Source: Pseudomonas piscis
GTDB lineage: Bacteria > Pseudomonadota > Gammaproteobacteria > Pseudomonadales > Pseudomonadaceae
Assembly: GCF_009380155.1 (NCBI RefSeq)
Contig: NZ_WHUV01000003.1
Location: forward strand, 744,001 to 808,000
Direction: 5' to 3'
Length of the DNA stretch: 64,000 nucleotides
Shown: piece after piece, positions 1-9,012 of the stretch
Layout of the letters: the number at the start of each line of letters is the position of its first letter
Numbering within the stretch: the stretch's first letter is position 1
The notes under the pieces: generated by a model
Databases searched by the model: none
Seen by the model: the letters and a program-made list of their open reading frames with translations, nothing else
Told to the model about the DNA's origin: nothing
Translations under genes and position numbers: made by a program

Positions 1-1
1 C

Positions 2-871
2 GTCGGCAACACCCCGCTGATTCGTTTGCAGCGCCTGCCCGGCACCACCAGCAATACCCTGCTGCTCAAGCTCGAGGGCAACAACCCGGCGGGTTCGGTC
101 AAGGACCGCCCGGCACTGTCGATGATCACCCGTGCCGAATTGCGCGGGCAGATCCAGGCCGGCGATACCCTGATCGAGGCGACCTCGGGCAATACCGGGA
201 TCGCCTTGGCCATGGCTGCGGCGATCAAGGGCTACAAGATGATCCTGATCATGCCCGACAACTCCAGCGCCGAACGCAAGGCGGCGATGACCGCCTATGG
301 CGCCGAGCTGATCCTGGTGAGTCAGGAGGAGGGCATGGAAGGTGCCCGGGACCTGGCCGAGCGGATGCAGGCCGAAGGTCGCGGCAAGGTGCTCGACCAG
401 TTCGCTAATGGCGACAATCCCGAGGCCCACTACACCGGCACCGGCCCGGAAATCTGGCGCCAGACCCAGGGCAGCATCACGCACTTCATCAGTTCGATGG
501 GCACTACCGGCACCATCATGGGGACCTCGCGCTACCTGAAGGAGCAGAACCCCGGTGTGCAGATCGTCGGCCTGCAACCCATGGAAGGCTCGGCCATTCC
601 CGGCATCCGCCGCTGGCCCGAGGAATACCTGCCGAAGATCTACCAGGCCAGTCGGGTCGACCGGATCGTCGACATGGCCCAGAGCGAAGCCGAGGACGTG
701 ACACGGCGCCTGGCCCGGGAAGAGGGCATCTTCTGCGGCGTGTCGTCCGGTGGCGCGGTGGCTGCGATGCTGCGTTTGTCCCGTGAAGTGGAAAACGCGG
801 TCATGGTCGCGATCATCTGTGATCGTGGCGATCGCTACCTGTCGACCGGCATCTTCGATGCTCCCAACTGA
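2..871 (+). CDS. cysM: cysteine synthase B (5' end outside window)
   Basis: O-acetylserine sulfhydrylase B, a cytoplasmic PLP enzyme making cysteine (or S-sulfocysteine from thiosulfate). The frame is open from base 2, and the protein is visible from VGNTPLIRL onward, so only about ten residues are missing upstream. The PLP lysine lies in NPAGSVKDR (34th visible residue), the substrate loop is TSGNTG, and the PLP phosphate-binding glycine-rich segment near the C-terminus is GVSSGG. 289 residues are visible against roughly 300 for the family. The TTG at 26 is internal and not the start. The stop codon shares one base with the rlmD ATG, suggesting translational coupling. CysM is chosen over CysK because of the overall match to the CysM subfamily; this assignment is from recognition. 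Confidence 0.93.
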   Translation, partial: VGNTPLIRLQRLPGTTSNTLLLKLEGNNPAGSVKDRPALSMITRAELRGQIQAGDTLIEATSGNTGIALAMAAAIKGYKMILIMPDNSSAERKAAMTAYGAELILVSQEEGMEGARDLAERMQAEGRGKVLDQFANGDNPEAHYTGTGPEIWRQTQGSITHFISSMGTTGTIMGTSRYLKEQNPGVQIVGLQPMEGSAIPGIRRWPEEYLPKIYQASRVDRIVDMAQSEAEDVTRRLAREEGIFCGVSSGGAVAAMLRLSREVENAVMVAIICDRGDRYLSTGIFDAPN

Positions 872-2223
872 TGGCTAAGCACGAGAGAGGCCTGCGCTTC
901 CAGCCTGCGGGCGGCAGCCGGGCGCCACAGATTCCGGTGGGCAAGAAGCAGCGCCTGAGCATCCAGCGCCTGGCCAATGACGGTCGCGGTATCGCTTTCG
1001 TCGAAGGGCGCACCTGGTTCGTCAACGGTGCCCTGGCTGGCGAGGAAGTCGAGGCCCGGGTCCTGGGTGCCCACGGCAAGGTGGTCGAGGCCCGCGCCGA
1101 GCGGATCTTCAGCGCCAGCCAGTTGCGGCGCCCTGTACCCTGTGCCCACGCCGGGCGCTGCGGTGGCTGCAGCGTCCAGCACTTGTCCCACGAAGAGCAA
1201 CTGGCCCTTAAGCAACGCATGCTCGCCGAGCAACTGTCCAAGGTGGCCGGCATCGAGCCCGAGGCCTGGGCCGAGCCCTTGAGTGGCCCCGAGTTCGGCT
1301 ATCGACGCCGGGCCAGGGTGGCGGTGCGCTGGGACAGCAAGGCCCGCCAGCTTGAAGTGGGCTTTCGCGCGGCCGGCAGCCAGGACATCGTCGCCATCGA
1401 CGACTGCCCGGTGCTGGTGCCTGAGTTGCAGCCGATCATGCAGCGTTTGCCCGCCATGTTGCGGCGCTTGAGCAAGCCCCAGGCGCTGGGGCATGTGGAG
1501 CTGTTCAGCGGCTCGGCCCTGGCGGTGCTGTTGCGGCATATGGCGCCGCTGTCGGAAAGCGACCTGGGGATCCTCAAGGATTTCTGCGATTTCCATCAGG
1601 CGCAGTTGTGGTTGCAGGGCGAAGGCGAGCCGCAGCCTTTCGATCCATCGCAGGCCCTGGGCTATCGCCTGGCGGCTTGGGACCTGCACCTGGCCTACCG
1701 ACCGGGAGACTTTGTCCAGGTCAATGCCGGGGTCAACGAGGCGATGGTGGCCCAGGCCCTGGAGTGGTTGGCGCCACAGGCTGGCGAGCGGGTCCTGGAC
1801 CTGTTCTGCGGCCTGGGCAACTTCGCCCTGCCGCTGGCTCGCCAGGTGCGGGAAGTGGTGGCGGTGGAAGGCGTGGCAACCATGGTGGCGCGGGCTGCGG
1901 AAAATGCCGCCGGCAACAATTTGCATAACACGCGCTTTTTTCAAGCCGATTTATCCCAGCCCCTGGCTGCTGCCGAGTGGGCCGCCGAGGGCTTTTCTGC
2001 GGTACTCTTGGACCCACCCCGCGACGGTGCTTTCGAGGTGGTTCGCAATCTTGCGGCCCTGGGCGCCAAGCGGTTGGTATATGTGTCATGCAACCCGGCG
2101 ACTCTGGCCCGTGACACGGTCGAACTGACCAGGCAGGGCTATCGGTTAAAACGTGCCGGGATTCTCGATATGTTTCCTCAGACGGCGCATGTCGAGGCCA
2201 TGGCGTTATTCGAAGCGAGCTAG
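871..2223 (+). CDS. rlmD: 23S rRNA (uracil-1939-C5)-methyltransferase RlmD
   Basis: SAM-dependent methyltransferase that makes m5U1939 in 23S rRNA. 450 residues, the usual RlmD length. The N-terminus is a TRAM-type RNA-binding segment (about residues 25-80). It is followed by cysteines 91, 97 and 100 (C-x5-C-x2-C), three of the four ligands expected for the [4Fe-4S] cluster. The SAM motif is VLDLFCGLGNF near residue 310, a DPPR motif follows, and the catalytic cysteine is C407 in VSCNPATLARD. It overlaps the cysM stop by one base and is followed by a 124-bp gap before relA. All catalytic elements are present, so it should be active. Confidence 0.95.
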   Translation: MAKHERGLRFQPAGGSRAPQIPVGKKQRLSIQRLANDGRGIAFVEGRTWFVNGALAGEEVEARVLGAHGKVVEARAERIFSASQLRRPVPCAHAGRCGGCSVQHLSHEEQLALKQRMLAEQLSKVAGIEPEAWAEPLSGPEFGYRRRARVAVRWDSKARQLEVGFRAAGSQDIVAIDDCPVLVPELQPIMQRLPAMLRRLSKPQALGHVELFSGSALAVLLRHMAPLSESDLGILKDFCDFHQAQLWLQGEGEPQPFDPSQALGYRLAAWDLHLAYRPGDFVQVNAGVNEAMVAQALEWLAPQAGERVLDLFCGLGNFALPLARQVREVVAVEGVATMVARAAENAAGNNLHNTRFFQADLSQPLAAAEWAAEGFSAVLLDPPRDGAFEVVRNLAALGAKRLVYVSCNPATLARDTVELTRQGYRLKRAGILDMFPQTAHVEAMALFEAS

Positions 2224-2347
2224 GATGGCTTGTCTAATCCGACTGGTCCTCAAGGTCCGGCTCGCGGGCCCTGCGAGCGAGACCTGAGTGTTGTGAAGGT
2301 CAGCGATTTGACGCACTGAACGTGCGTCGTAGGGAAGGTAAAGCAAG

Positions 2348-4591
2348 ATGGTACAGGTGAGAGCGCACCAGCCGATCAACACCGACGGCAGTATCAATCT
2401 CGAGGCATGGCTCGATCATACGGTCAGTATCGACATGGCACTGGACCGTGAAGCCTTGAAGGAAGCCTGCGAGTTCGCTCGCGAGGCGGAGCAGCAATAC
2501 ATCGCGGCGAAGAATCTCGATCCCGAGGAGGCATCGTGCTTCAGCACGGGGCTGGAGATCGCGGAGATCCTCGCCGACCTCAAGCTGGACCAGGACTCGC
2601 TGGTCGCCGCGGTGTTGTACCGCGGCGTTCGTGAGGGGCAGATCCCGTTGACGGCGGTCGGCCCGCGTTTCGGTCCGGTGGTGGCCAAGCTGATCGATGG
2701 CGTGCAGCGCATGGCGGCGATCACTGCCAGCCTCAGCCCACGGCAGTCTTTGGTGCTGGGCACCCAGACCCAGGTGGAAAACCTGCGCAAGATGCTGGTG
2801 GCCATGGTCGACGACGTGCGCGTGGCCCTGATCAAGCTGGCCGAGCGGACCTGCGCCATTCGTGCGGTCAAGGGCGCCGACGAGGAGAAGCGCAACCGGG
2901 TCGCCCGGGAAGTCTTCGATATCTATGCGCCCCTGGCCCATCGCCTGGGGATCGGGCATATCAAGTGGGAGCTGGAGGACCTGTCCTTCCGTTACCTGGA
3001 GCCCGAGCAGTACAAGCAGATCGCCAAGCTGTTGCATGAACGGCGCCTGGATCGCGAGCGCTTCATCAGCGATGTGATGAACCAGTTGCAGAGCGAGTTG
3101 CAGGCCACTGGCGTCAATGCCGACATCAGCGGCCGGGCCAAGCACATCTATTCCATCTGGCGCAAAATGCAGCGCAAGGGCCTGGAGTTCAGTCAGATCT
3201 ACGACGTGCGTGCCGTGCGGGTGCTGGTGCCGGAAATGCGTGACTGCTACACCGCGCTGGGTATCGTGCACACCTTGTGGCGACACATTCCCAAGGAATT
3301 CGACGACTACATCGCCAACCCCAAGGAAAACGGTTATCGCTCGTTGCATACGGCAGTGATCGGTCCCGAGGGCAAGGTGCTGGAAGTGCAGATCCGCACC
3401 CATGCGATGCATGAGGAGGCGGAGCTCGGAGTCTGTGCCCACTGGCGCTACAAGGGCACCGACGTCAAGTCCGGTTCCAACCATTACGAAGAGAAGATCT
3501 CCTGGTTGCGCCAGGTGCTGGAATGGCACGAGGAGCTGGGCGATATCGGTGGCCTGGCCGAGCAACTGCGGGTGGATATCGAGCCGGACCGGGTCTACAT
3601 CTTCACTCCCGATGGCCACGCCATCGACCTGCCCAAGGGCGCCACGCCACTGGACTTCGCCTACCGGGTGCACACCGAGATCGGCCACAACTGCCGTGGC
3701 GCGAAGATCAACGGCCGGATCGTACCGCTCAACTACAGCCTGCAGACCGGCGAGCAGGTGGAGATCATCACCAGCAAGCACGGCACTCCGAGCCGCGACT
3801 GGCTGAACCCCAACCTGGGCTATGTCACCACGTCCCGGGCGCGGGCGAAGATCGTCCACTGGTTCAAGCTGCAGGCCCGCGACCAGAACGTCGCTGCCGG
3901 CAGGACCCTGCTGGAGCGCGAGCTGAGCCGCCTGGGCCTGCCCCAGGTGGACTTCGACAAGCTGGCCGAGAAGGCCAACATGAAGATCGCCGAGGACATG
4001 TTCGCCGCCCTGGGTGCGGGTGACCTGCGCCTGGCGCAACTGGTGAACCTGGCCCAGCAGCTGGTGGAGCCCGAGCGCGGCAACGAGCAACTGGAGCTGA
4101 TTCCACGCAAGGCCGCGGGCTACAAGCCGGGCAAGCGTGGCGATATCCAGATCCAGGGCGTGGGCAACCTGATGACCCAGATGGCCGGTTGCTGCCAGCC
4201 ATTGCCGGGCGATGCCATCGTTGGCTACATCACCCAGGGTCGCGGCGTCAGCATCCATCGCCAGGACTGCGCCTCGGTCCTGCAGTTGGCCGGACGCGAG
4301 CCGGAACGGATCATCCAGGTCAGCTGGGGGCCGGTGCCGGTGCTGACCTACCCGGTGGATATCATCATCCGGGCCTACGATCGCTCCGGATTGCTGCGTG
4401 ACGTATCCCAGGTACTGCTCAACGAGCGGATCAACGTGCTGGCGGTCAACACCCGCTCGAACAAGGAAGACAACACCGCGCTGATGTCCCTGACCATCGA
4501 GATCCCCGGCCTGGATGCGCTGGGGCGCTTGCTGGGGCGGATCTCGCAGTTGCCGAACATCATCGAGACCCGGCGCAACCGGACTCCATGA
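2348..4591 (+). CDS. relA: GTP pyrophosphokinase RelA, (p)ppGpp synthetase I
   Basis: Ribosome-associated stringent-response enzyme that makes (p)ppGpp when uncharged tRNA occupies the A site. 747 residues, normal for gammaproteobacterial RelA. The N-terminal hydrolase-like domain has AVLYRGVREG where SpoT has the HDxxED metal site, so hydrolysis is lost, as expected for RelA. The synthetase domain carries YDVRAVRVLV and NGYRSLHTAV. A TGS domain (about 415-475) follows, then the conserved Cys pair C615-C616 in MAGCCQPLPGD, and a C-terminal ACT domain starting at PVDIIIRAYDRSG. The GTAAAGCAAG before the ATG is a weak ribosome site. The stop overlaps the mazG start by four bases (ATGA). Confidence 0.97.
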   Translation: MVQVRAHQPINTDGSINLEAWLDHTVSIDMALDREALKEACEFAREAEQQYIAAKNLDPEEASCFSTGLEIAEILADLKLDQDSLVAAVLYRGVREGQIPLTAVGPRFGPVVAKLIDGVQRMAAITASLSPRQSLVLGTQTQVENLRKMLVAMVDDVRVALIKLAERTCAIRAVKGADEEKRNRVAREVFDIYAPLAHRLGIGHIKWELEDLSFRYLEPEQYKQIAKLLHERRLDRERFISDVMNQLQSELQATGVNADISGRAKHIYSIWRKMQRKGLEFSQIYDVRAVRVLVPEMRDCYTALGIVHTLWRHIPKEFDDYIANPKENGYRSLHTAVIGPEGKVLEVQIRTHAMHEEAELGVCAHWRYKGTDVKSGSNHYEEKISWLRQVLEWHEELGDIGGLAEQLRVDIEPDRVYIFTPDGHAIDLPKGATPLDFAYRVHTEIGHNCRGAKINGRIVPLNYSLQTGEQVEIITSKHGTPSRDWLNPNLGYVTTSRARAKIVHWFKLQARDQNVAAGRTLLERELSRLGLPQVDFDKLAEKANMKIAEDMFAALGAGDLRLAQLVNLAQQLVEPERGNEQLELIPRKAAGYKPGKRGDIQIQGVGNLMTQMAGCCQPLPGDAIVGYITQGRGVSIHRQDCASVLQLAGREPERIIQVSWGPVPVLTYPVDIIIRAYDRSGLLRDVSQVLLNERINVLAVNTRSNKEDNTALMSLTIEIPGLDALGRLLGRISQLPNIIETRRNRTP

Positions 4592-5469
4592 CAGCCCAGG
4601 ACATGAACGAACCGATGTATAGCCTCGACGACCTGCTTCACCTCATGGCGCGCCTGCGGGATCCGCAATACGGCTGCCCCTGGGATCTCAAGCAGAGCTA
4701 CGCCAGCATCGTCCCCCATACCCTCGAGGAAGCCTACGAAGTGGCCGACGCCATCGAGCGCGGCGATTTCGATCACTTGCCAGGCGAGCTGGGGGACCTG
4801 TTGTTCCAGGTGGTGTACTACAGCCAACTGGCCCGGGAAGAGGGGCGCTTCGAATTCGCTTCGGTGGTGGATGGCATCACTCGCAAGCTGATTCGCCGTC
4901 ATCCCCATGTGTTCCCGACCGGGGACCTGTATGCACCGCTGGACATCCCGCGCCTCGACGAAGAGCAGGTCAAGGAACGCTGGGAGCAGATCAAGGCCGA
5001 GGAACGTGCTGAGAAGGCTGTCGTGCCGCAGCAGTTGTCGTTGCTGGACGATGTGCCGGCGGCGTTGCCTGCCTTGTCCCGTGCGGCCAAGTTGCAGAAA
5101 CGTGCGGCCCAGGTCGGTTTCGACTGGCCAGAACCGCTGGCGGTGGTGGACAAGGTGCGCGAGGAGTTGGACGAGGTGCTGGAAGCCATGGCCGACAATG
5201 ACTCCGCAGCCATCACCGACGAGATCGGCGACCTGTTGTTCGCGGTGGTCAACCTGGCCCGGCAGCTCAAGGTCGACCCGGAAACTGCGCTGCGCGGTGC
5301 CAATGGCAAGTTCGATCGCCGCTTCCGATTCATCGAGCAGGCATTGCGCGATAACGGTCGTCCCGTGGAAGATTGCACCCTGGAAGAGCTGGATGCCCTG
5401 TGGGGCGAGGCCAAGCGCCAGGAAAAGATTTTGCCCAACTGCGGCGCAAGCCGTAGCCCAAGTGAGTAA
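4588..5469 (+). CDS. mazG: nucleoside triphosphate pyrophosphohydrolase MazG
   Basis: All-alpha NTP pyrophosphohydrolase that hydrolyses (d)NTPs to NMP plus PPi and cleans the nucleotide pool; in E. coli it also influences ppGpp levels. 293 residues, slightly longer than the roughly 263 of E. coli MazG. Two MazG repeats are visible: the N-terminal one with CPWDLKQ, LEEAYEVADAI and ELGDLLFQVV, and the C-terminal one with REELDEVLEA and DEIGDLLFAVVNLAR, where the E-x2-E...E-x2-D metal ligands are intact. Its ATG overlaps the relA stop, so the two are co-translated, which fits a linked role in starvation physiology. An internal ATG at 4603 is an alternative start. Confidence 0.95.
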   Translation: MTAQDMNEPMYSLDDLLHLMARLRDPQYGCPWDLKQSYASIVPHTLEEAYEVADAIERGDFDHLPGELGDLLFQVVYYSQLAREEGRFEFASVVDGITRKLIRRHPHVFPTGDLYAPLDIPRLDEEQVKERWEQIKAEERAEKAVVPQQLSLLDDVPAALPALSRAAKLQKRAAQVGFDWPEPLAVVDKVREELDEVLEAMADNDSAAITDEIGDLLFAVVNLARQLKVDPETALRGANGKFDRRFRFIEQALRDNGRPVEDCTLEELDALWGEAKRQEKILPNCGASRSPSE

Positions 5470-5474
5470 GCACC

Positions 5475-6014
5475 ATGAGCCTTTCCCTTCGCGACCAGTT
5501 GCTCAAAGCAGGTCTGGTCAACCAAAAGCAGGCCAAGCAGGTCGGCAAGGACAAGCAGAAGCAGCAGCGTCTGGCCCACAAGGGGCAGGTCGTGCTCGAC
5601 GACTCCCAACAACGCGCCGCCCAGGAGGCGATGGCCGAGAAGGTCAAGCGTGACCAGGAGCTCAATCGCCAGCAGCAGGAGAAGGCCGAGCAGAAGGCCC
5701 GGGCCGCCCAGATCAAGCAGTTGATCGAGGTGTCGCGCCTGCCCAAGCTGACCACCGAGGACTACTACAACTTCGTCGACGACAAGAAGGTCAAGCGCCT
5801 GTCGGTGAACAACCTGATGCGCAACAAGCTGAGCAGCGGTTCCCTGGCCATCGTCCACCATGGTGGTGGTTACGAGGTGATTCCCCGGGAGGCGGCGCTG
5901 AAGATTCAGGAGCGCGACCCCAACCGCATCGTGCAACTCAATACCCCGACCGAAGCGCCGGACGAGGATGATCCATACGCGGCCTACCAGATCCCCGACG
6001 ATCTGATGTGGTAA
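5475..6014 (+). CDS. DUF2058 family protein (YaiL-like)
   Basis: Conserved cytoplasmic protein of the DUF2058/YaiL family with no established biochemical role. 179 residues. The N-terminus MSLSLRDQLLKAGLV is typical of the family. It is followed by a strongly charged Lys/Gln-rich helical segment (about residues 17-75) that should form a coiled coil, and a compact C-terminal domain beginning with YYNFVDDKKVK. It begins 5 bases after mazG and is the last gene of the run, closed by the strong terminator just downstream. Nucleic-acid association is plausible from the charge but not shown. Confidence 0.85.
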   Translation: MSLSLRDQLLKAGLVNQKQAKQVGKDKQKQQRLAHKGQVVLDDSQQRAAQEAMAEKVKRDQELNRQQQEKAEQKARAAQIKQLIEVSRLPKLTTEDYYNFVDDKKVKRLSVNNLMRNKLSSGSLAIVHHGGGYEVIPREAALKIQERDPNRIVQLNTPTEAPDEDDPYAAYQIPDDLMW

Positions 6015-6017
6015 CCA

Positions 6018-6062
6018 GCAACAACGACAAACCCCGCCATGAGCGGGGTTTGTCGTTGTTGC
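6018..6062. terminator. bidirectional intrinsic terminator
   Basis: A perfect 20-bp inverted repeat (6018-6037 and 6043-6062) with a five-base CATGA loop lies 4 bases after the DUF2058 stop. The core is the ACCCCGC/GCGGGGT stem common in Pseudomonas terminators. There is no long uninterrupted T run. It sits between convergent transcription units and may serve both. Confidence 0.8.
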
Positions 6063-6111
6063 AAGGGCGGGAACCGGCGTGGAGATACCCGCCTTGCGGA
6101 TCGGCCTTGAC

Positions 6112-6300
6112 TCAGGAGCCCAGCAGGGTGCGCTGCTGTTCGAGTTTTTCCAGTTCTGCCTTGTAGCTGTGGGCTTCGCTTTCGGAGTGGAACATGCCCA
6201 CCAGCATGTCTTGTTGATGCACGTCCCAGATACGTACGCCCGCGGCTACGCCTTCATGGGACATGTGTGAATCGTCGCGTTCAGTCACTTTTACAGTCAT
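6112..6300 (-). CDS. small conserved hypothetical protein (62 aa)
   Basis: A 62-residue soluble acidic protein that I cannot assign to a function. It starts MTVKVTERDD and ends in a helical Lys/Glu/Gln-rich tail. The central part (VRIWDVHQQDMLVGMF) looks like a small beta unit followed by a helix. An AGAGATTGGAGC ribosome site precedes the ATG on the minus strand, which supports real translation. It stands alone between the 6018-6062 terminator and a roughly 230-bp AT-richer upstream region. Similar short proteins occur in other Pseudomonas from memory. Confidence 0.65.
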   Translation of the reverse strand: MTVKVTERDDSHMSHEGVAAGVRIWDVHQQDMLVGMFHSESEAHSYKAELEKLEQQRTLLGS

Positions 6301-6529
6301 CTGCTAGCTCCAATCTCTGTTGATCTGCAGCAAGGCGTGTGCAGGCCTCTGTTATATATTTTGTTAGCTAGCTAAGTAAATCGACCTGGTTTGCAATAGA
6401 CCTTTGCAAAAATGAAGACAATTCCACTGCCCCCGAAAACCGTGACATTCGGTCGCAGGGCCGGAAGTTTCATGAAAAAAGTTTCATCTTTCTCGCCTTG
6501 CAGGTCGAAGTGATGGCGGATTTCGGGCA

Positions 6530-6558
6530 AAAAAAAGCCCCGCATGAGCGGGGCTTTT
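6530..6558 (-). terminator. intrinsic terminator of the DUF3108 gene
   Basis: GC-rich hairpin AAAAGCCCCGC-atga-GCGGGGCTTTT. Read on the minus strand it is followed by a run of T, 12 bases past the stop codon of the DUF3108 gene. Confidence 0.88.
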
Positions 6559-6569
6559 CGTTGGTAGCT

Positions 6570-7283
6570 TCAGTTGCCCTTGACGGCCTTGCCATCGACG
6601 GTGCCGTTGAGGAGCATGATGTTGTACTCCTTGCCGTCGGTTTCCACCTGCTGCAGGCGCACCAGCAGGTAATCCCAATCCTTGGCGAACCACATCACGG
6701 TGGTGCGTTTGCTCTGCGTCGGATCGCGAACGCGCTCGACCTTGATGGCGTCGATCTGGCCGGCCTTGGTGTCGACCTTCTCCGAGCCCAGGACGCGGAA
6801 GTCATAGGTATCGACATCGCTGCCGTCCACCACCTGGTAGCTCATGGTCTTCTTGCCAGCGGCGACGTCATGCTGCAGGGCCAGCTGGTAGGTCGACTTG
6901 TCCACCATCCCGGTGTTCAGGGGCAGCTTCACCGCGTCGCCGCGGTCAGTGCCGGTGACCATCTTGGTGGTCCAGTCGAAATCCAGGTCGGACTTCTTGG
7001 CTTTGCCCAGGCCGCCACGTTCGAAGTGGTAGGACTGGGGCACCAGGGTGTCCTTCTCCAGGGTCAGGGTGCTTTCCTCAGTCAGGCTGGCGATCATCAT
7101 CGATGCCTTGAAGCTGAGTTTCCAGGCGCCGTTGGCGGTTTTTTCCAGGCTGCGCTCAGCAGTGCCGCTCATGGGCAGTTGCTTCCAGTCGGCGGTGTAG
7201 CTGGCGGAGAACGGGTGAAGATCTGCCGCCTGCACAACCGGCAGGGCGAACAGAGCACAAGCGAAGAGCAGGGCGCGACGCAT
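6570..7283 (-). CDS. DUF3108 domain-containing periplasmic protein
   Basis: Predicted exported protein of the DUF3108 family, 237 residues. A clear Sec signal peptide is present (MRRALLFACALFALPVVQA, cleavage after VQA). The rest is beta-rich, with repeated patterns such as FSASYTADWKQL, TLEKDTLVPQSYHF and VMWFAKDWDYLLVRLQQVE, consistent with a periplasmic beta-barrel or lipocalin-like fold. The function is unknown. It lies 8 bases downstream of purN and is probably co-transcribed with purMN, ending at its own terminator. Confidence 0.82.
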   Translation of the reverse strand: MRRALLFACALFALPVVQAADLHPFSASYTADWKQLPMSGTAERSLEKTANGAWKLSFKASMMIASLTEESTLTLEKDTLVPQSYHFERGGLGKAKKSDLDFDWTTKMVTGTDRGDAVKLPLNTGMVDKSTYQLALQHDVAAGKKTMSYQVVDGSDVDTYDFRVLGSEKVDTKAGQIDAIKVERVRDPTQSKRTTVMWFAKDWDYLLVRLQQVETDGKEYNIMLLNGTVDGKAVKGN

Positions 7284-7291
7284 AAAATCTC

Positions 7292-7954
7292 CTAGGTTCG
7301 AATCAAGTAACCGCTGGCGGCCAGTAATTTGCCGTCCAGTAAAGCACCTTGGTCGCCGAGGGCCAGCCGACCTTCGGCAAACCAGCGTACGGCCATTGGG
7401 TAAATCCGGTGTTCCTGGACATGCACTCGCTGCGCCAGGCTCTGGGGCGAGTCGTGCAACTCTACCGGGATCACAGCCTGTACGACCAGAGGCCCGCCAT
7501 CGAGTTCCTCGGTGACGAAGTGCACGCTGCAGCCATGTTCCGGGTCTCCGGCTTCCAGGGCCCGCTGGTGAGTGTGTAACCCTTTGTATTTAGGTAGCAG
7601 CGAAGGGTGGATATTCAGCAGGCGACCCTGGTAGTGGCGGACGAAACCTGCGCTGAGGATGCGCATGAATCCGGCCAGTACTACCAGCTTCGGTTGGAAG
7701 GTGTCGATCAGTTCGATCAGCGCCTGGTCGAAGGCCTCGCGGCCCTCGAAGGTGGTGTGATCAAGGAAGCGGGTAGCGATACCCGCCTCCTTGGCGCGCT
7801 GCAGCCCGTAGGCGTCGGCGCGATTGGAGATCACTGCAGCGATGCGGACCGGACTGTCGTCGGTCCGCGCGTTGTCGATCAGCGCTTGCAGGTTACTGCC
7901 GGTGCCGGACAACAGCACCACAACATCACAGGTCGGCGACTTCCGCTCTTGCAT
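7292..7954 (-). CDS. purN: phosphoribosylglycinamide formyltransferase PurN
   Basis: Transfers the formyl group of 10-formyl-THF to GAR in step 3 of purine synthesis. 220 residues from the chosen ATG, which overlaps the purM stop by one base (TGATG). The frame is open further upstream, but that stretch only runs inside purM. The N-terminal phosphate loop is LLSGTGSNLQAL, the catalytic Asn and His are in NIHPSLLPKYKG, and the catalytic Asp is in ELDGGPLVVQ. Overlap with purM shows an operon for consecutive steps of the pathway. Confidence 0.97.
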   Translation of the reverse strand: MQERKSPTCDVVVLLSGTGSNLQALIDNARTDDSPVRIAAVISNRADAYGLQRAKEAGIATRFLDHTTFEGREAFDQALIELIDTFQPKLVVLAGFMRILSAGFVRHYQGRLLNIHPSLLPKYKGLHTHQRALEAGDPEHGCSVHFVTEELDGGPLVVQAVIPVELHDSPQSLAQRVHVQEHRIYPMAVRWFAEGRLALGDQGALLDGKLLAASGYLIRT

Positions 7955-9012
7955 CAGTGAGCCTTGAGGTTCTTCAGCTCGACCTGGGCCGCGCCTTCGG
8001 CAGCATTGGCGATCTGGCCGATGACCCAAGGTTGCTCGCCGGCTGCACGCAGCACGTTCAGGGCGTTGTCGACCTGGTCCTGGGCTACGCAGATGACCAT
8101 GCCCACGCCGCAGTTCAGCACGCGGTGCATTTCATGCTCGTCGACGTTGCCTTTTTCCTGCAGGAAGTCGAAGACCGCCGGACGTTGCCAGCTGGCCACG
8201 TCGACCACCGCCTGGGCACCTTTTGGCAGCACGCGCGGAATGTTGTCCAGCAGGCCACCGCCGGTGATGTGGGCCATGGCCTTGACCGCGCCGGTGTCCT
8301 TGATCAGCTTGAGCAGCGGTTTCACGTAGATGCGGGTCGGCGCCATCAGCAGGTCGGCCAGTGGCTTGCCGTCCAGCTGGGTGTTGTCGATGTCGGTGCC
8401 GGAAACTTCGAGGATCTTGCGGATCAGCGAGTAGCCGTTGGAGTGCGGGCCGGAAGAGGGCAGGGCGATCAGTGCATCGCCGGTGACCACTTTCGAACCG
8501 TCGATGATCTCGGCCTTTTCCACCACGCCGACGCAGAAGCCTGCCAGGTCGTAGTCCTCGCCTTCGTACATGCCTGGCATCTCGGCGGTTTCACCACCGA
8601 CCAGGGAGCAGCCGGCCAGCTCGCAACCGGCGCCGATGCCGGTGACCACGGTGGCAGCCACGTCGACGTTGAGCTTGCCGGTGGCGTAGTAGTCGAGGAA
8701 GAACAGCGGCTCGGCGCCGCACACCACCAGATCGTTGACGCACATGGCGACCAGGTCCTGGCCGATGCTGTCGTGCTTGTTCAGGTTCAGCGCCAGGCGC
8801 AGCTTGGTGCCGACGCCGTCGGTGCCGGAGACCAGTACTGGCTGCTTGTAGCCGGCCGGGATCTCGCAGAGGGCGCCGAAGCCGCCCAGGCCACCCATGA
8901 CTTCAGGGCGTGCGGTGCGCTTGGCGACGCCCTTGATGCGTTCGACCAGTGCTTCGCCGGCGTCGATGTCTACACCGGCGTCTTTGTAGCTCAGGGAGGG
9001 TTGCTTGCTCAT
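7954..9012 (-). CDS. purM: phosphoribosylformylglycinamidine cyclo-ligase PurM
   Basis: AIR synthetase, ATP-dependent ring closure of FGAM in purine synthesis. 352 residues, the family length. The start MSKQPSLSYKDAGVDIDAG, the GVGTKLRLAL motif, the nucleotide-binding segment VCGAEPLFFLDY and the glycine-rich SLVGGETAEMPGMY motif are intact. First gene of purM-purN (and perhaps the DUF3108 gene). A 366-bp region with divergent promoters lies upstream. Confidence 0.97.
   Translation of the reverse strand: MSKQPSLSYKDAGVDIDAGEALVERIKGVAKRTARPEVMGGLGGFGALCEIPAGYKQPVLVSGTDGVGTKLRLALNLNKHDSIGQDLVAMCVNDLVVCGAEPLFFLDYYATGKLNVDVAATVVTGIGAGCELAGCSLVGGETAEMPGMYEGEDYDLAGFCVGVVEKAEIIDGSKVVTGDALIALPSSGPHSNGYSLIRKILEVSGTDIDNTQLDGKPLADLLMAPTRIYVKPLLKLIKDTGAVKAMAHITGGGLLDNIPRVLPKGAQAVVDVASWQRPAVFDFLQEKGNVDEHEMHRVLNCGVGMVICVAQDQVDNALNVLRAAGEQPWVIGQIANAAEGAAQVELKNLKAH

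Noticed and set aside
2300..4258. 652-codon minus frame opposite relA
   Set aside because: Antisense shadow of relA with no motifs or ribosome site.
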